A stretch of 64,000 nucleotides of DNA, taken from positions 3,224,001 through 3,288,000 of the forward strand of contig BSYQ01000001.1 in NCBI GenBank assembly GCA_030272585.1. Direction: 5' to 3'. The position numbers and the translations under genes were made by a program. Shown one piece after another: positions 48,185-56,101 of the stretch. Numbering within the stretch: position 1 is the stretch's first letter; the number at the start of each line of letters is the position of its first letter. This DNA is from Bryopsis sp. KO-2023. Its lineage: Eukaryota; Chlorophyta; Ulvophyceae; Bryopsidales; Bryopsidaceae. The notes beneath the pieces are model-generated. The model was not told where the DNA came from, searched no databases, and was given only the letters and a program-made list of their open reading frames with translations.

Positions 48185-51100
48185 CTAACCGTTCACAGGA
48201 AAAACAAAATCAGAGTGAACTCTAATCACTTGGTGTGGCATGGACACCTTCAAAATAGTTCTAGATTCCCTTCCTACAATAAGTCCTGGTCCGATCCAAT
48301 AAGGATCGAATTTATGCTGTTTACGAGTTTCCCTTTTGAAATCGTACACGTAAACTCTCTGCCCGTTCTTCCATTCTCGTTCTCGCAAGCCCTTGCGATA
48401 TTTCGCATTCACCTTTTGTCTGTGAGCCATCATACGTTGAACTGCGACTTTCCACGTAGATGGCCCTGCTTGCCTGAGTTCTGTCGGAGTAAACTGCGTC
48501 ACTCTATTCACCATAGTATCTAAAGCCCTTTGCGCCTGTTCTAATACACTTTCCCAGTCCCGAGTTTTCGTCGCCAACATCAACCGACGAATACGACTAA
48601 TCACATTCTGGTTAGCACGTTCCACAAGGCCGTTGGATTTATGTGAATATGGTGGCACATAAATCCTTTCGATACCTTGTGCAATGCAATATCCAGTATA
48701 TGCCCAAGACCAAAAACAACTGGCGTTATCGGTCATTGCATTTTTTATTTTCCCAAATTTGACCTCCCACTCTTTTAACGCTGCCACCGCTGCCGCTGCC
48801 GAATTGAGTTTGCAGGCACGAACTAGTGTCTGTCGCGTAAGAGCATCAACTAAAACTATAAAAAATTTATTACCTGCAGCAGACTTCTGAACTGGCCCCA
48901 CAAAATCTAAGGCAACCACCGCATTCGGAGCTGTCGAATGCTGGACATAACCCAACTCCGCGCATGGTGTTCTTTTTTGAAAACGCTGACACACCTCACA
49001 CGCCGACACTCTTCGTTTTATTTCTTCGTATGAAAAACCCTTTTTCAACCTCTGTTCGCGAGCCCACGACTGGTAGATACCCACATGTCCCTGATGTATC
49101 TCTCGCCAATCTTTTTCCGTCGATTTAACTGTCGCGGCATGTACCTTTTTTCCTTCTTCAAAACGTGATAACAAATCAGGAACCACGTTGGCCGCCCCCG
49201 GAATAAATCTGACATCAGGAGCGACCGCCAATATTTTATCAAGCCGCCTCTTGATAAAATCACTAGTGTTAGCTGGATTCATAAAGCTTTGCACGGAGGA
49301 ATTATCCGTCATTACAATCACTTGCTGACTAAAAATCCATGGCCTGAACGCATCCAGCGCCCGTAACAAAGCTTCCAATTCCAACTCATTAGACATTTTG
49401 TGTCTAAATGACTTATCCCAAGTCCCACTAGCACACTTTATTATTTTCTGTTTATTTAATAAAACTGACCCCCACCCATACTTTGAAGCGTCTACAGACA
49501 CAACAAAGGACTGAGAATCCTTGTCAACATAACTGCAACGCACCGTGTGTGCATGTAAAAAGGTCAAAAATTCTTTCCAAATCACCTCACTCGACAACAA
49601 TTCCGCCTGCTGCAAACTTTCCAGCGCTTTCTGCCCTTGATAAACGAAACGTGCCAACTGATTAAACCACCCTCTCACCGAACGCCACTCAGTTTTGGTT
49701 ACTGGCTTCTTCAATGTTTCCAGCTTATTCCAAAGCTTTGCACCCGGCGTCATTCCTTGCGTAGATAATTTTATCCCCAAAAATTCGAACTCAGTTCGAA
49801 AGAAGGCACACTTTTTGTATCCTACAGTCCAGCCATCTCTCTGTAATTCGTCCAGCAAAATTCGCAGGTCTCTTTTATGTTGTGCCTTATTTTCCGACAG
49901 CAAAATAACATCATCCAAATAAGATAAAATCTGAGAATTCATTCTTTTTTGAGCCCGAACTATAGCGGTCCTGATTGCCCGAGTAAACTCAAAACTGGCA
50001 TTAGAGTACCCTTGCGGAAGCCTATTCCACACATACCAACGATTTTTGCATTGCAAGCCCATAAATCGAGATGCATCAGCATGCATTTTCACTTGAAAAT
50101 AAGCGTCCTTCAAATCAAGGGAGCTGCCAATCGAAAATGGTTTAACTCCAGCAATCGAATGCTCAACAGTTGGCAGCTGACAAGGCCTTTTCCCGATACA
50201 TGCATTCAGTCTTCGAAAATCAGAAACCCACCGAGTCAGGGTTTTGTCTTTTTTTGGTATACCAAAAATTGGAATCAGAAATGGTTCCTCATGTACCTCT
50301 CGAACGATGCCCTGGCTCTCCCACTCCTGAATTTGGGACCAGAGCTTTTCCTCCTCTGCTGGGCCACTGAGTAAAGACTTAACATGCTCTTGAGGAGGGG
50401 GCAAAAACTCGAAAGGCAATGGTCCCACTGTGTGAGACTTGCAGCAACCCAAGGTATTCGAAAACACCTCTGGAAATTCTCGAATTAATTCCACCACGTC
50501 AGGATCCGGGGTAATTCTTGGTTCTGTAGCTGGCTCTGGAAGGGGAGGCACGAGAGAGGCACGAGTAGGACAGGTGGTAGGTGCTGGGGCTGATGGGAGA
50601 GAGGAAATCTTCCCTGCCAACTCCGGGGGGAGGCGGAAAGGACAGGTGGAGGGACGAGAGGGAATCGGGAACGAGGAGGGGGAGGCGGGGACGACGAAGG
50701 AGGACAGGGAGGAACGAGCGGAGCAGAGGGTCATCCGGGGAGTGAGGTGGAGGGGGCGGGAGGTGGTGTTGGTCAGAGTGCCCCAGATGCGGCGGCCATC
50801 GGACTTGACACGAAAATGGACGCCACAGAGGGGGAGGGAGTCGACGAGGTCGGAGAGGGAACCAGGAGGAAGGCGGATGGGGAGGGTGAGGCTACGGCTG
50901 GAATGAGGAGGGAGGACCCAACTGCGCCCGAAGGGGAAGTGGAGACGGAGGTGATGGTAAAAGGGGGAAAAGGGAGGGGTCTCAGTGTAGGTGAGAGGGG
51001 CGGAGGGGGAAGGGGAAGGGGGAAGGGGAGGGGGGAGGGGGGGGGTCCCGGTGGCCGGGGGGGCCACCGGGACAGGGTTCAGTTTTTTGACCGAAGCCAC
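48185..51100 (-). CDS. Element 1 pol: reverse transcriptase, RNase H, integrase
   Basis: Open from 51100 with no ATG near its start, as expected for a frame reached by -1 frameshifting from Gag-protease. About 230 Pro/Ser-rich residues come first. RT follows, with DLKDAYFQVKMH, LPQGYSNASFEF and the catalytic YLDD. RNase H then shows VDASKYGWGS, a conserved Glu in NELELEALLRAL, and MTDNSS. Integrase has an HHCC zinc motif (IHQGHVGIYQSW and CEVCQRF) and the catalytic Asp-Asp-Glu in ALDFVGP, MTDNAS and SNGLVERANQ. A short basic region follows (VYVYDFKRETRK), without a chromodomain. The polyprotein reads intact with no stop or frameshift, so the element may have been active until it was interrupted. 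Confidence 0.93.
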   Translation of the reverse strand: MASVKKLNPVPVAPPATGTPPLPPPLPPSPSPSAPLTYTETPPFSPFYHHLRLHFPFGRSWVLPPHSSRSLTLPIRLPPGSLSDLVDSLPLCGVHFRVKSDGRRIWGTLTNTTSRPLHLTPRMTLCSARSSLSSFVVPASPSSFPIPSRPSTCPFRLPPELAGKISSLPSAPAPTTCPTRASLVPPLPEPATEPRITPDPDVVELIREFPEVFSNTLGCCKSHTVGPLPFEFLPPPQEHVKSLLSGPAEEEKLWSQIQEWESQGIVREVHEEPFLIPIFGIPKKDKTLTRWVSDFRRLNACIGKRPCQLPTVEHSIAGVKPFSIGSSLDLKDAYFQVKMHADASRFMGLQCKNRWYVWNRLPQGYSNASFEFTRAIRTAIVRAQKRMNSQILSYLDDVILLSENKAQHKRDLRILLDELQRDGWTVGYKKCAFFRTEFEFLGIKLSTQGMTPGAKLWNKLETLKKPVTKTEWRSVRGWFNQLARFVYQGQKALESLQQAELLSSEVIWKEFLTFLHAHTVRCSYVDKDSQSFVVSVDASKYGWGSVLLNKQKIIKCASGTWDKSFRHKMSNELELEALLRALDAFRPWIFSQQVIVMTDNSSVQSFMNPANTSDFIKRRLDKILAVAPDVRFIPGAANVVPDLLSRFEEGKKVHAATVKSTEKDWREIHQGHVGIYQSWAREQRLKKGFSYEEIKRRVSACEVCQRFQKRTPCAELGYVQHSTAPNAVVALDFVGPVQKSAAGNKFFIVLVDALTRQTLVRACKLNSAAAAVAALKEWEVKFGKIKNAMTDNASCFWSWAYTGYCIAQGIERIYVPPYSHKSNGLVERANQNVISRIRRLMLATKTRDWESVLEQAQRALDTMVNRVTQFTPTELRQAGPSTWKVAVQRMMAHRQKVNAKYRKGLREREWKNGQRVYVYDFKRETRKQHKFDPYWIGPGLIVGRESRTILKVSMPHQVIRVHSDFVFPVNG
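51045..51088 (-). other. -1 programmed ribosomal frameshift signal of element 1
   Basis: On the minus strand, the slippery heptamer A AAA AAC (51088-51082) is in the Gag-protease frame and is followed directly by its TGA stop. An 8-nt spacer (51081-51074) leads to a perfect 12-bp stem: GTCCCGGTGGCC, a five-C loop, then GGCCACCGGGAC (51073-51045). The pol frame is exactly -1. Heptamer, spacing and stem all match known -1 signals. Confidence 0.88.
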
Positions 51101-53250
51101 AACTGACAGAAGGGCAGGTCAGTGGGGAGGGAGCAGGAGGAGGAGGAGAGGTTGTGGAGCACCACCTTGAAGGTTCCAGCTCGATCGACGCCCGAGGAAA
51201 GCACGTGGAGGTGGTACTTCTGGGCCAGCTGGGGGTGGATTTGAACATGGCACAGGTCAGCATTGGTGAGGGAGGCGTCTGTAGGAACAGCGAGGGTGGA
51301 GCCGGCAGGAATCGATAGAGGTGAGAGAGTGGAGAGGAGGCGCACAGGAGGAGAGGTGGAGGACACCCTATCGCAGTGGACGACAGGAGAATGGGCGCGT
51401 GATAACAACCGACGGGAACAGTCCACCAAAAAACCATGTTGTTCCAGGAATGGGAAGCCCAAAATTAATGACGGCCCTTTTCCTGAAAGCACATATAATG
51501 ACAGAGCAAATGTTTCGTTCGCCGTAGGCGAGACTCGAACCTCCATCTCCAATTGCCCAAGAATAGGAGCGGATTCGCCGTTACCAAACATCACAGTCCG
51601 ATCACAGGGGCGCATGCTGCCCTGCTGATGCAATGATTTGACGAGAGCCAGCTGCACAAAGCTGTGAGTCGCGCCTGTATCCACTAAGGCGGACAGCCGT
51701 GTGTCATGTGCCCAAAGAGGGACATGGAGTGATTTTTTCGGTTTGCCTTGGACATGGTTGCACTTCAAGGGAGGCACAGAATCTGAAAGTCGATAGCTGA
51801 GTAATTCCACCTGTTCGCCTGCATCAGAGGTCGTCGTCGACGATCCCAAAATCGTTTCCACCACTGGAGCGTCCAACATGGAGACATCGCGAGAAGAAGA
51901 CGATGCAATATCCAAATCAGCGAAAGCCACCTGACGCGAGGGCGCCCCATCATTCAAATTCGCAGGCGAATGTGTCCTTGCTTCTGATCCACCAGCGATG
52001 GGCGCAGTCCACAAAAACGGGGATGCAGTAGGAACTTCGACAGTGCGAACAACAGGTCGATTTGGAGGAGAGGAAGGAGGCGACAACTGTTGTAGCACAC
52101 GATCCGGAATCGTCAATTTAGCAAGATCCACATCCCGAAGCTGCAGCCCCAAAAATCGTGCAGTCGTTAACGTAGGCCCACTGTCCACCACTTCACCCTC
52201 GTCCTCGCAAGACACTGCAACCGAACAATTGTTTTGCGAGAAGTCTTCTCGCGCATCATGATATTCCGTGATAGAAGGATTCTCTGCCTGGATCACGAGC
52301 GACGACTGTGGAGGTTGGGAACATGGTACAGTCGTCATAGGGAACAAAGCATCAGCTTCATCGTCGTTTAACTCGGTCACACGCCCCACCCGGTCTGCAT
52401 CATCAGATCCTTGGCCAGATCGTTCGTCAGAGTAATCACCAAGTACCTCAGTGTGATCGCGAAAACGTAATTGCTGAATTCCCATGTCTTGCATATGACG
52501 ATGCATGTCTTTACTTCCCAAACGCTGTAAATGTTCCTGAGAAAGCTGTCGATAATATCGACCTGTCGTTACCAACGCCTTCCACGCCGCCACCAAAGAC
52601 ATAGGACCGTCGATGCGATCAAAATGGATTTTATCGCCTTCCACAACTGGCGCTCGCGTTTTCCCTCGTTGGTACTTTAAGCCCTCCGTTCGCTGATCCA
52701 TGCCTGATCCTTCCTCTTCCATCAAACCATGCGCTCCCAACTGTAACTGATCCAAATCCATATAATCAGGCGCTGGGAGTTTTCCTGGAGAAGTCGACAC
52801 TGTGTTCCAATTGACGTAAGTAACGACCGTTTCTTCCAACTTGTCGAGAGAACAATTAGTCAAGGGAGTGACCGCCAAACCTTGTTGAAGGGACAGGGGC
52901 AACTTTCTGTACAAAATGTGTGCTGCACGTTGCACATCCAACTGAGAGGCAGGATACGATTGTGCTCTCAAAACGAATCGTTTGACAAAACCTCGTAAAG
53001 ATTCGTGAGGTCCCTTCTTCATATTCGTGAGCAACCTCTCGACATCCAGTGTCGTCGGATGTGGCAGAGTTTCCCCCAAGCGTTTTCGTAAACAGTCCCA
53101 TCTGTGTGTCGTCGTGAATCCTCCCGCGGGAATCACTCCTCCGTGAAACTCGTTCACCAACTCAGTAGCGTCCTTTTCCGCCATTTCTGCGGTAATTCTG
53201 GCGATAACTTGGCCGCCCGAGGTATTCAGATCAAAATATTTGAGCAGTGC
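51079..53250 (-). CDS. Element 1 Gag-protease, 3' part of the interrupted frame
   Basis: The frame is open from the element 2 insertion point (53250) to the TGA at 51079-51081. An internal ATG at 53184 is not likely to be the true start, since the frame continues across the insertion. The first third resembles a retrotransposon Gag capsid region (HRWDCLRKRLGETLP, HILYRKLPLSLQQGL). There is no CCHC zinc knuckle in the part present. Near the end lies an aspartic protease with LSALVDTGATHSFVQL as the active site and GPSLILGFPFLEQHGFL as the flap and strand region. The order Gag, protease, frameshift, RT resembles elements that fuse protease to Gag. The break is due only to element 2; no other lesion is seen. 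Confidence 0.85.
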   Translation of the reverse strand, partial: ALLKYFDLNTSGGQVIARITAEMAEKDATELVNEFHGGVIPAGGFTTTHRWDCLRKRLGETLPHPTTLDVERLLTNMKKGPHESLRGFVKRFVLRAQSYPASQLDVQRAAHILYRKLPLSLQQGLAVTPLTNCSLDKLEETVVTYVNWNTVSTSPGKLPAPDYMDLDQLQLGAHGLMEEEGSGMDQRTEGLKYQRGKTRAPVVEGDKIHFDRIDGPMSLVAAWKALVTTGRYYRQLSQEHLQRLGSKDMHRHMQDMGIQQLRFRDHTEVLGDYSDERSGQGSDDADRVGRVTELNDDEADALFPMTTVPCSQPPQSSLVIQAENPSITEYHDAREDFSQNNCSVAVSCEDEGEVVDSGPTLTTARFLGLQLRDVDLAKLTIPDRVLQQLSPPSSPPNRPVVRTVEVPTASPFLWTAPIAGGSEARTHSPANLNDGAPSRQVAFADLDIASSSSRDVSMLDAPVVETILGSSTTTSDAGEQVELLSYRLSDSVPPLKCNHVQGKPKKSLHVPLWAHDTRLSALVDTGATHSFVQLALVKSLHQQGSMRPCDRTVMFGNGESAPILGQLEMEVRVSPTANETFALSLYVLSGKGPSLILGFPFLEQHGFLVDCSRRLLSRAHSPVVHCDRVSSTSPPVRLLSTLSPLSIPAGSTLAVPTDASLTNADLCHVQIHPQLAQKYHLHVLSSGVDRAGTFKVVLHNLSSSSCSLPTDLPFCQLWLRSKN
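53246..53250. repeat. Target site duplication of element 2, left copy
   Basis: AGTGC directly precedes the left LTR and is repeated directly after the right LTR at 63923-63927. A 5-bp duplication is typical of Ty3/gypsy integration. Confidence 0.95.
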
Positions 53251-53286
53251 TGATAAGGGGGTCTAGGACCCCGAGACACAAGCACA

Positions 53287-53321
<35 letters not shown>

Positions 53322-53424
53322 TCACTGGGAAGAGTAATTTTTACAGGAGGGCCCCCTGCCCTATAAACCCTGTCGTACATCCCATTGTACTACACAATGA
53401 CCCAAAACCCGAGTTCTACTATCA
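53251..53424 (-). repeat. 3' LTR of element 2 (174 bp)
   Basis: On the minus strand it starts TGATAGTAG and ends CTTATCA, giving TG...CA ends with a 5-bp inverted TGATA/TATCA. It contains a (CA)n(GA)n microsatellite. Near the edge is a short hairpin, GGGGTC-TAG-GACCCC. It is one dinucleotide longer than the other LTR. Confidence 0.95.
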
Positions 53425-53447
53425 ATTTGTCCCCCCCCCCACGAGAG
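53425..53447 (-). other. Probable polypurine tract of element 2
   Basis: Read on the minus strand, a run of ten or more G followed by ACAAAT abuts the 3' LTR. It is in the expected position for the plus-strand primer. Its purine run is broken by the final T, so the exact primer is uncertain. Confidence 0.6.
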
Positions 53448-53708
53448 GGTGTCCACACCCGTCACAACCCTGGAAAGAAAGAAAGAAAAAGGTCGAACTA
53501 GAAGAAAAAGAAACCCCAAACAAACCCACAACAAAAACCCCAACTAAACGTCAAACTAAACCCCAAACAAACCGATGAAAAATCCCAAACCAAACCCATG
53601 CTCAACCCCACAGAAAAACCCCGTTCTGTCTTGAGGCTTGGTCTCTGGCTTGGACGGTAGCTTGGTCTCCGGCTTGGTCTGCTTTTCGTTGTCACGCCAG
53701 AAGCCATC
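53448..53708 (-). other. 3' untranslated part of element 2 with degenerate short repeats
   Basis: About 260 bp between the ORF3 stop and the polypurine tract. It holds degenerate repeats of an AAACCCCAAAC-like unit (about 53510-53610) and a GCTTGGTCTC-like unit (about 53636-53680, forward strand). An alternative frame through it gives only low-complexity hydrophobic sequence. Confidence 0.6.
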
Positions 53709-55481
53709 TCAGCCGCCAGCTGGTTGTTCAGCTGGTTCGGCAGCTGGATCATCGACTGGCTCCGCCACCAAGTCGATCGGAGGCTCGTCCTCATCCACAT
53801 CCAAAGGAGGGAAATCCTCATCCAAAGGTGGAGGAAGAGGTCCCAAAGACGAGGGCTCCGAGGATGGACTCCTGCTGGACACGGAAGGACTTTTTCCTTC
53901 GTCCTGTTCTGGGTCCTGTTCTCCTTTTGTTTCTGGTTCGGGTGTTCTGTCTTTTTCCTGCTTCTCATACTCCTCCGCCCACTTTTTCACCAACGGACCC
54001 AAGCGCTTCAGGGCAAGGCCTTTCGGAAAGCCCATGTCCCTTCTCAAGCACTGATAGCACTCAGTGAGAGTCTGGGTCGTGGGTGGAGCCTGAAGGAGTG
54101 GCTGGAAGTCTGGCTCCCGCATGTCCAAATGTAGGTCCTTCAGCTGAACCTGTGGCGGGTCGATCCGCTGTTCCTGCCACACCCCGTATAAGCGCACGAG
54201 GATAATCATGAGGTTCCAGTGGGTTCGGCACACCGTGTGGCTCGTGCATGTGGTGATCACGTAGCTATCCGCCAGCGCCGGCGGCGAATAGCACCACAAG
54301 CAGATCGGTGGCTTTTCCCCACGCCTGTCCTTGAACCTCTTGGACATGTCGGCGAGCGCCTCCTCTTCCTCTCTCTCCTTCCTTTTCTTGGGCGCCGACT
54401 TTTCGTCGGTCTTTCCCCCGGTCTGTCCCCCGGTCAGGTCGCGGATTCTCCTGGGTTGTGGCTCGGAGATCATATCGTCTGCAACGTCGGGAACTTCGAA
54501 GTGCCCCGGTGCACGATTTCTGATTCTCTCGAGTGTTTTGTCCACCTGCGTATAGTCATACCCGGCTAGCCGGTGGTTAACCGGAACGTTCCCTTTGCCG
54601 TAGTAGACAGGCTCCTCTCCGTCTCTGATCGCAGCAGCAGCTCCAGCACCCTGTTCGATGATGTCGTCCATCGTCGCCCGACAAAGGTTTTCCACGTAGT
54701 CCCCAAGGCGTGCGGGAACGCTGTGGAGCAACCGGCTCATCAACCCGGACTGTGCCTCAGACGAGTACACAGCCGTTTGCCAGGCCGACCTTTCGTCTGT
54801 GGACGTCAGGTGCGGCTGCTGTTTCGTCAACTGCGACTGCAGCTTTTTCTGCGTCTGGTTCGCAGTGTCGAGTTCCTTTTGAAGCTGCCTCAGCTCCTGT
54901 TCGGCTGTTCCCCTCGCTTGTTGAGCGATTTTTAGATCGTGTTCAAGTTTCGCTACTTGATCGCAGAGTCTTTGAGCTACACCCTCAAACTTTTTCAGGT
55001 GCTTCTCTGCCTGATCCGCCCGCGCGCGTTGTGCGTCGCGTTCTGCACGGAGTTCCAACACATCGTCTTGTAACCGTTGACACCTAGCTTGGAGAGTAGC
55101 TGGGTCGGCGGCACGGTCGAGTGTTTTTCCTGTTCTGGAACTAGGTTTTTCCGGCAGTTTTTCCGGCAACTCTGTCGGTGGGCGAATTACGATCTTGGAG
55201 GTTCCTTTGAGCAACGATGTTTCGAAGTTCCGAAGTTTCGAAAGCACCGAAGGAGCTGGGAGAGTTTTCATGAGTTTCGCCTTAGGAGGTGGTGTGATAA
55301 GTGGTTTGGGTTCCCCTCTGGGTGGGCAAGCGTCGGCGAGAGTTCCACTTTTTCCTTTTCCGCCTTTCTCGCCGCCACTGCCTTTCGTTTTTCCGCTGCC
55401 ACCCAGTTGTTTTCCACTCGACTCCTTTCCCTCAACCGCCTTATCACCACTGCGCCACATGATCGGGCTGTGCTTTGGCAT
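53709..55481 (-). CDS. Element 2 ORF3: 590-residue coiled-coil and Cys-rich protein of unknown family
   Basis: An intact frame from a good ATG (55481) lying downstream of pol, where env sits in retroviruses. Residues 1-115 are basic, rich in Lys, Gly, Ser and Pro. About 125-215 form a strong coiled coil (LRAERDAQRARADQAEKHLKK, cut short here). About 225-345 look globular (SRLLHSVPARLGDYVENLC). A nuclear-type signal (APKKRKERE) lies near 365. A Cys/His cluster follows (ICLWCYSPP, then TCTSHTVCRTHW, later CYQCLRRD) and could bind zinc. The last 100 residues are acidic, Pro/Ser-rich. There is no signal peptide or membrane segment, so it is not an envelope protein. It has no similarity that I recognise to Gag, protease, RT, RNase H or integrase. 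It might assist assembly, nuclear entry or targeting; this is speculation. Confidence 0.8.
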   Translation of the reverse strand: MPKHSPIMWRSGDKAVEGKESSGKQLGGSGKTKGSGGEKGGKGKSGTLADACPPRGEPKPLITPPPKAKLMKTLPAPSVLSKLRNFETSLLKGTSKIVIRPPTELPEKLPEKPSSRTGKTLDRAADPATLQARCQRLQDDVLELRAERDAQRARADQAEKHLKKFEGVAQRLCDQVAKLEHDLKIAQQARGTAEQELRQLQKELDTANQTQKKLQSQLTKQQPHLTSTDERSAWQTAVYSSEAQSGLMSRLLHSVPARLGDYVENLCRATMDDIIEQGAGAAAAIRDGEEPVYYGKGNVPVNHRLAGYDYTQVDKTLERIRNRAPGHFEVPDVADDMISEPQPRRIRDLTGGQTGGKTDEKSAPKKRKEREEEEALADMSKRFKDRRGEKPPICLWCYSPPALADSYVITTCTSHTVCRTHWNLMIILVRLYGVWQEQRIDPPQVQLKDLHLDMREPDFQPLLQAPPTTQTLTECYQCLRRDMGFPKGLALKRLGPLVKKWAEEYEKQEKDRTPEPETKGEQDPEQDEGKSPSVSSRSPSSEPSSLGPLPPPLDEDFPPLDVDEDEPPIDLVAEPVDDPAAEPAEQPAGG

Positions 55482-56101
55482 TCTCTTTTGTTGGCTGCGC
55501 TTTGTTCTCCGACTAGTCTCCGACTTTTCTGTATGCGCGCCGAGAATAACCAGGACAAAATGATCGCAAGTCCGCTTTAAGATACGCTAGGCGTATTAGC
55601 TAACGTACCTCGGTAACGTGACACTCTATGGAGGTCACCGTCACCACACGGGTTCGTGCCTATTTGATTTTACCCTAACTTGCTTATGTCAACTCAGTTC
55701 CACCTGCGGCGCAATCACGTGACCTCCAGGTCAGACATTAACCCATCACTTGATCCAATGTCCCCATCACCTGTTGTCAGTCGCTATGAGCGTGTGAGTT
55801 GTGCGTTAGGTAAACCTCCCCGGAAAGAAAACTGACCCCTAGCCCGTCCTACGAACCGTCCACAGTTCTGTCACGGGAAAAGATAGCAACCCGTTCGCCG
55901 GAAAAGATGGAAACTTTCCCTAGGAAAAGATGGAAACTTTCCCTAGGCTTTTCCGGGAGTTCCACTTGGTGCTCCTTTCCTAAGTCTTTTTGGTATCCCA
56001 TCTGGATAGCGTTCCAAATCGACTTTCTCGGCTTAATATTTTTCCCCCAGCTGGAAGGATAGTATTAAGTCGAGCGTGAACAGAGTGGTAATGATCCCTG
56101 T
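55482..56101 (-). other. Spacer between pol and ORF3, with a 23-bp tandem duplication
   Basis: 620 bp without a coding frame. At 55901-55946 a 23-bp unit occurs twice with no mismatch. Each unit contains the perfect inverted GGAAA-C-TTTCC, and a partial copy precedes them at about 55875-55890. The spacer might hold an internal promoter, splice acceptor or ribosome entry site for ORF3; the sequence alone does not decide. Confidence 0.6.

Larger units (their letters stand above)
48185..53250 (-). mobile_element. LTR retrotransposon element 1, 3' portion (split by element 2)
   Basis: A Ty3/gypsy-like element in minus orientation, with Gag-protease followed by RT, RNase H and integrase in the -1 frame. 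It is interrupted at 53250 by element 2 and resumes at 63928, where it runs off the window. Its LTRs are not identified. RT, RNase H and integrase occur in gypsy order, and no chromodomain is present. Confidence 0.88.

Noticed and set aside
50439..51106. Plus-strand Gly/Arg-rich ORFs
   Set aside because: Antisense to the Pro/Ser-rich start of element 1 pol; G-rich composition explains the open frames.
53271..53322. CA/GA repeat as a CRISPR-like or satellite array
   Set aside because: It is a dinucleotide microsatellite inside the LTR, with a second copy at 63771-63820.
53498..53968. 156-codon minus-strand ORF overlapping the end of ORF3
   Set aside because: Low-complexity Gly/Phe/Trp output of short repeats in the 3' untranslated region; ORF3 frame is far better.
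53709..55481. ORF3 as an envelope gene
   Set aside because: Position fits, but there is no signal peptide, no transmembrane segment and no furin-like site; coiled-coil and nuclear-type features argue against it.
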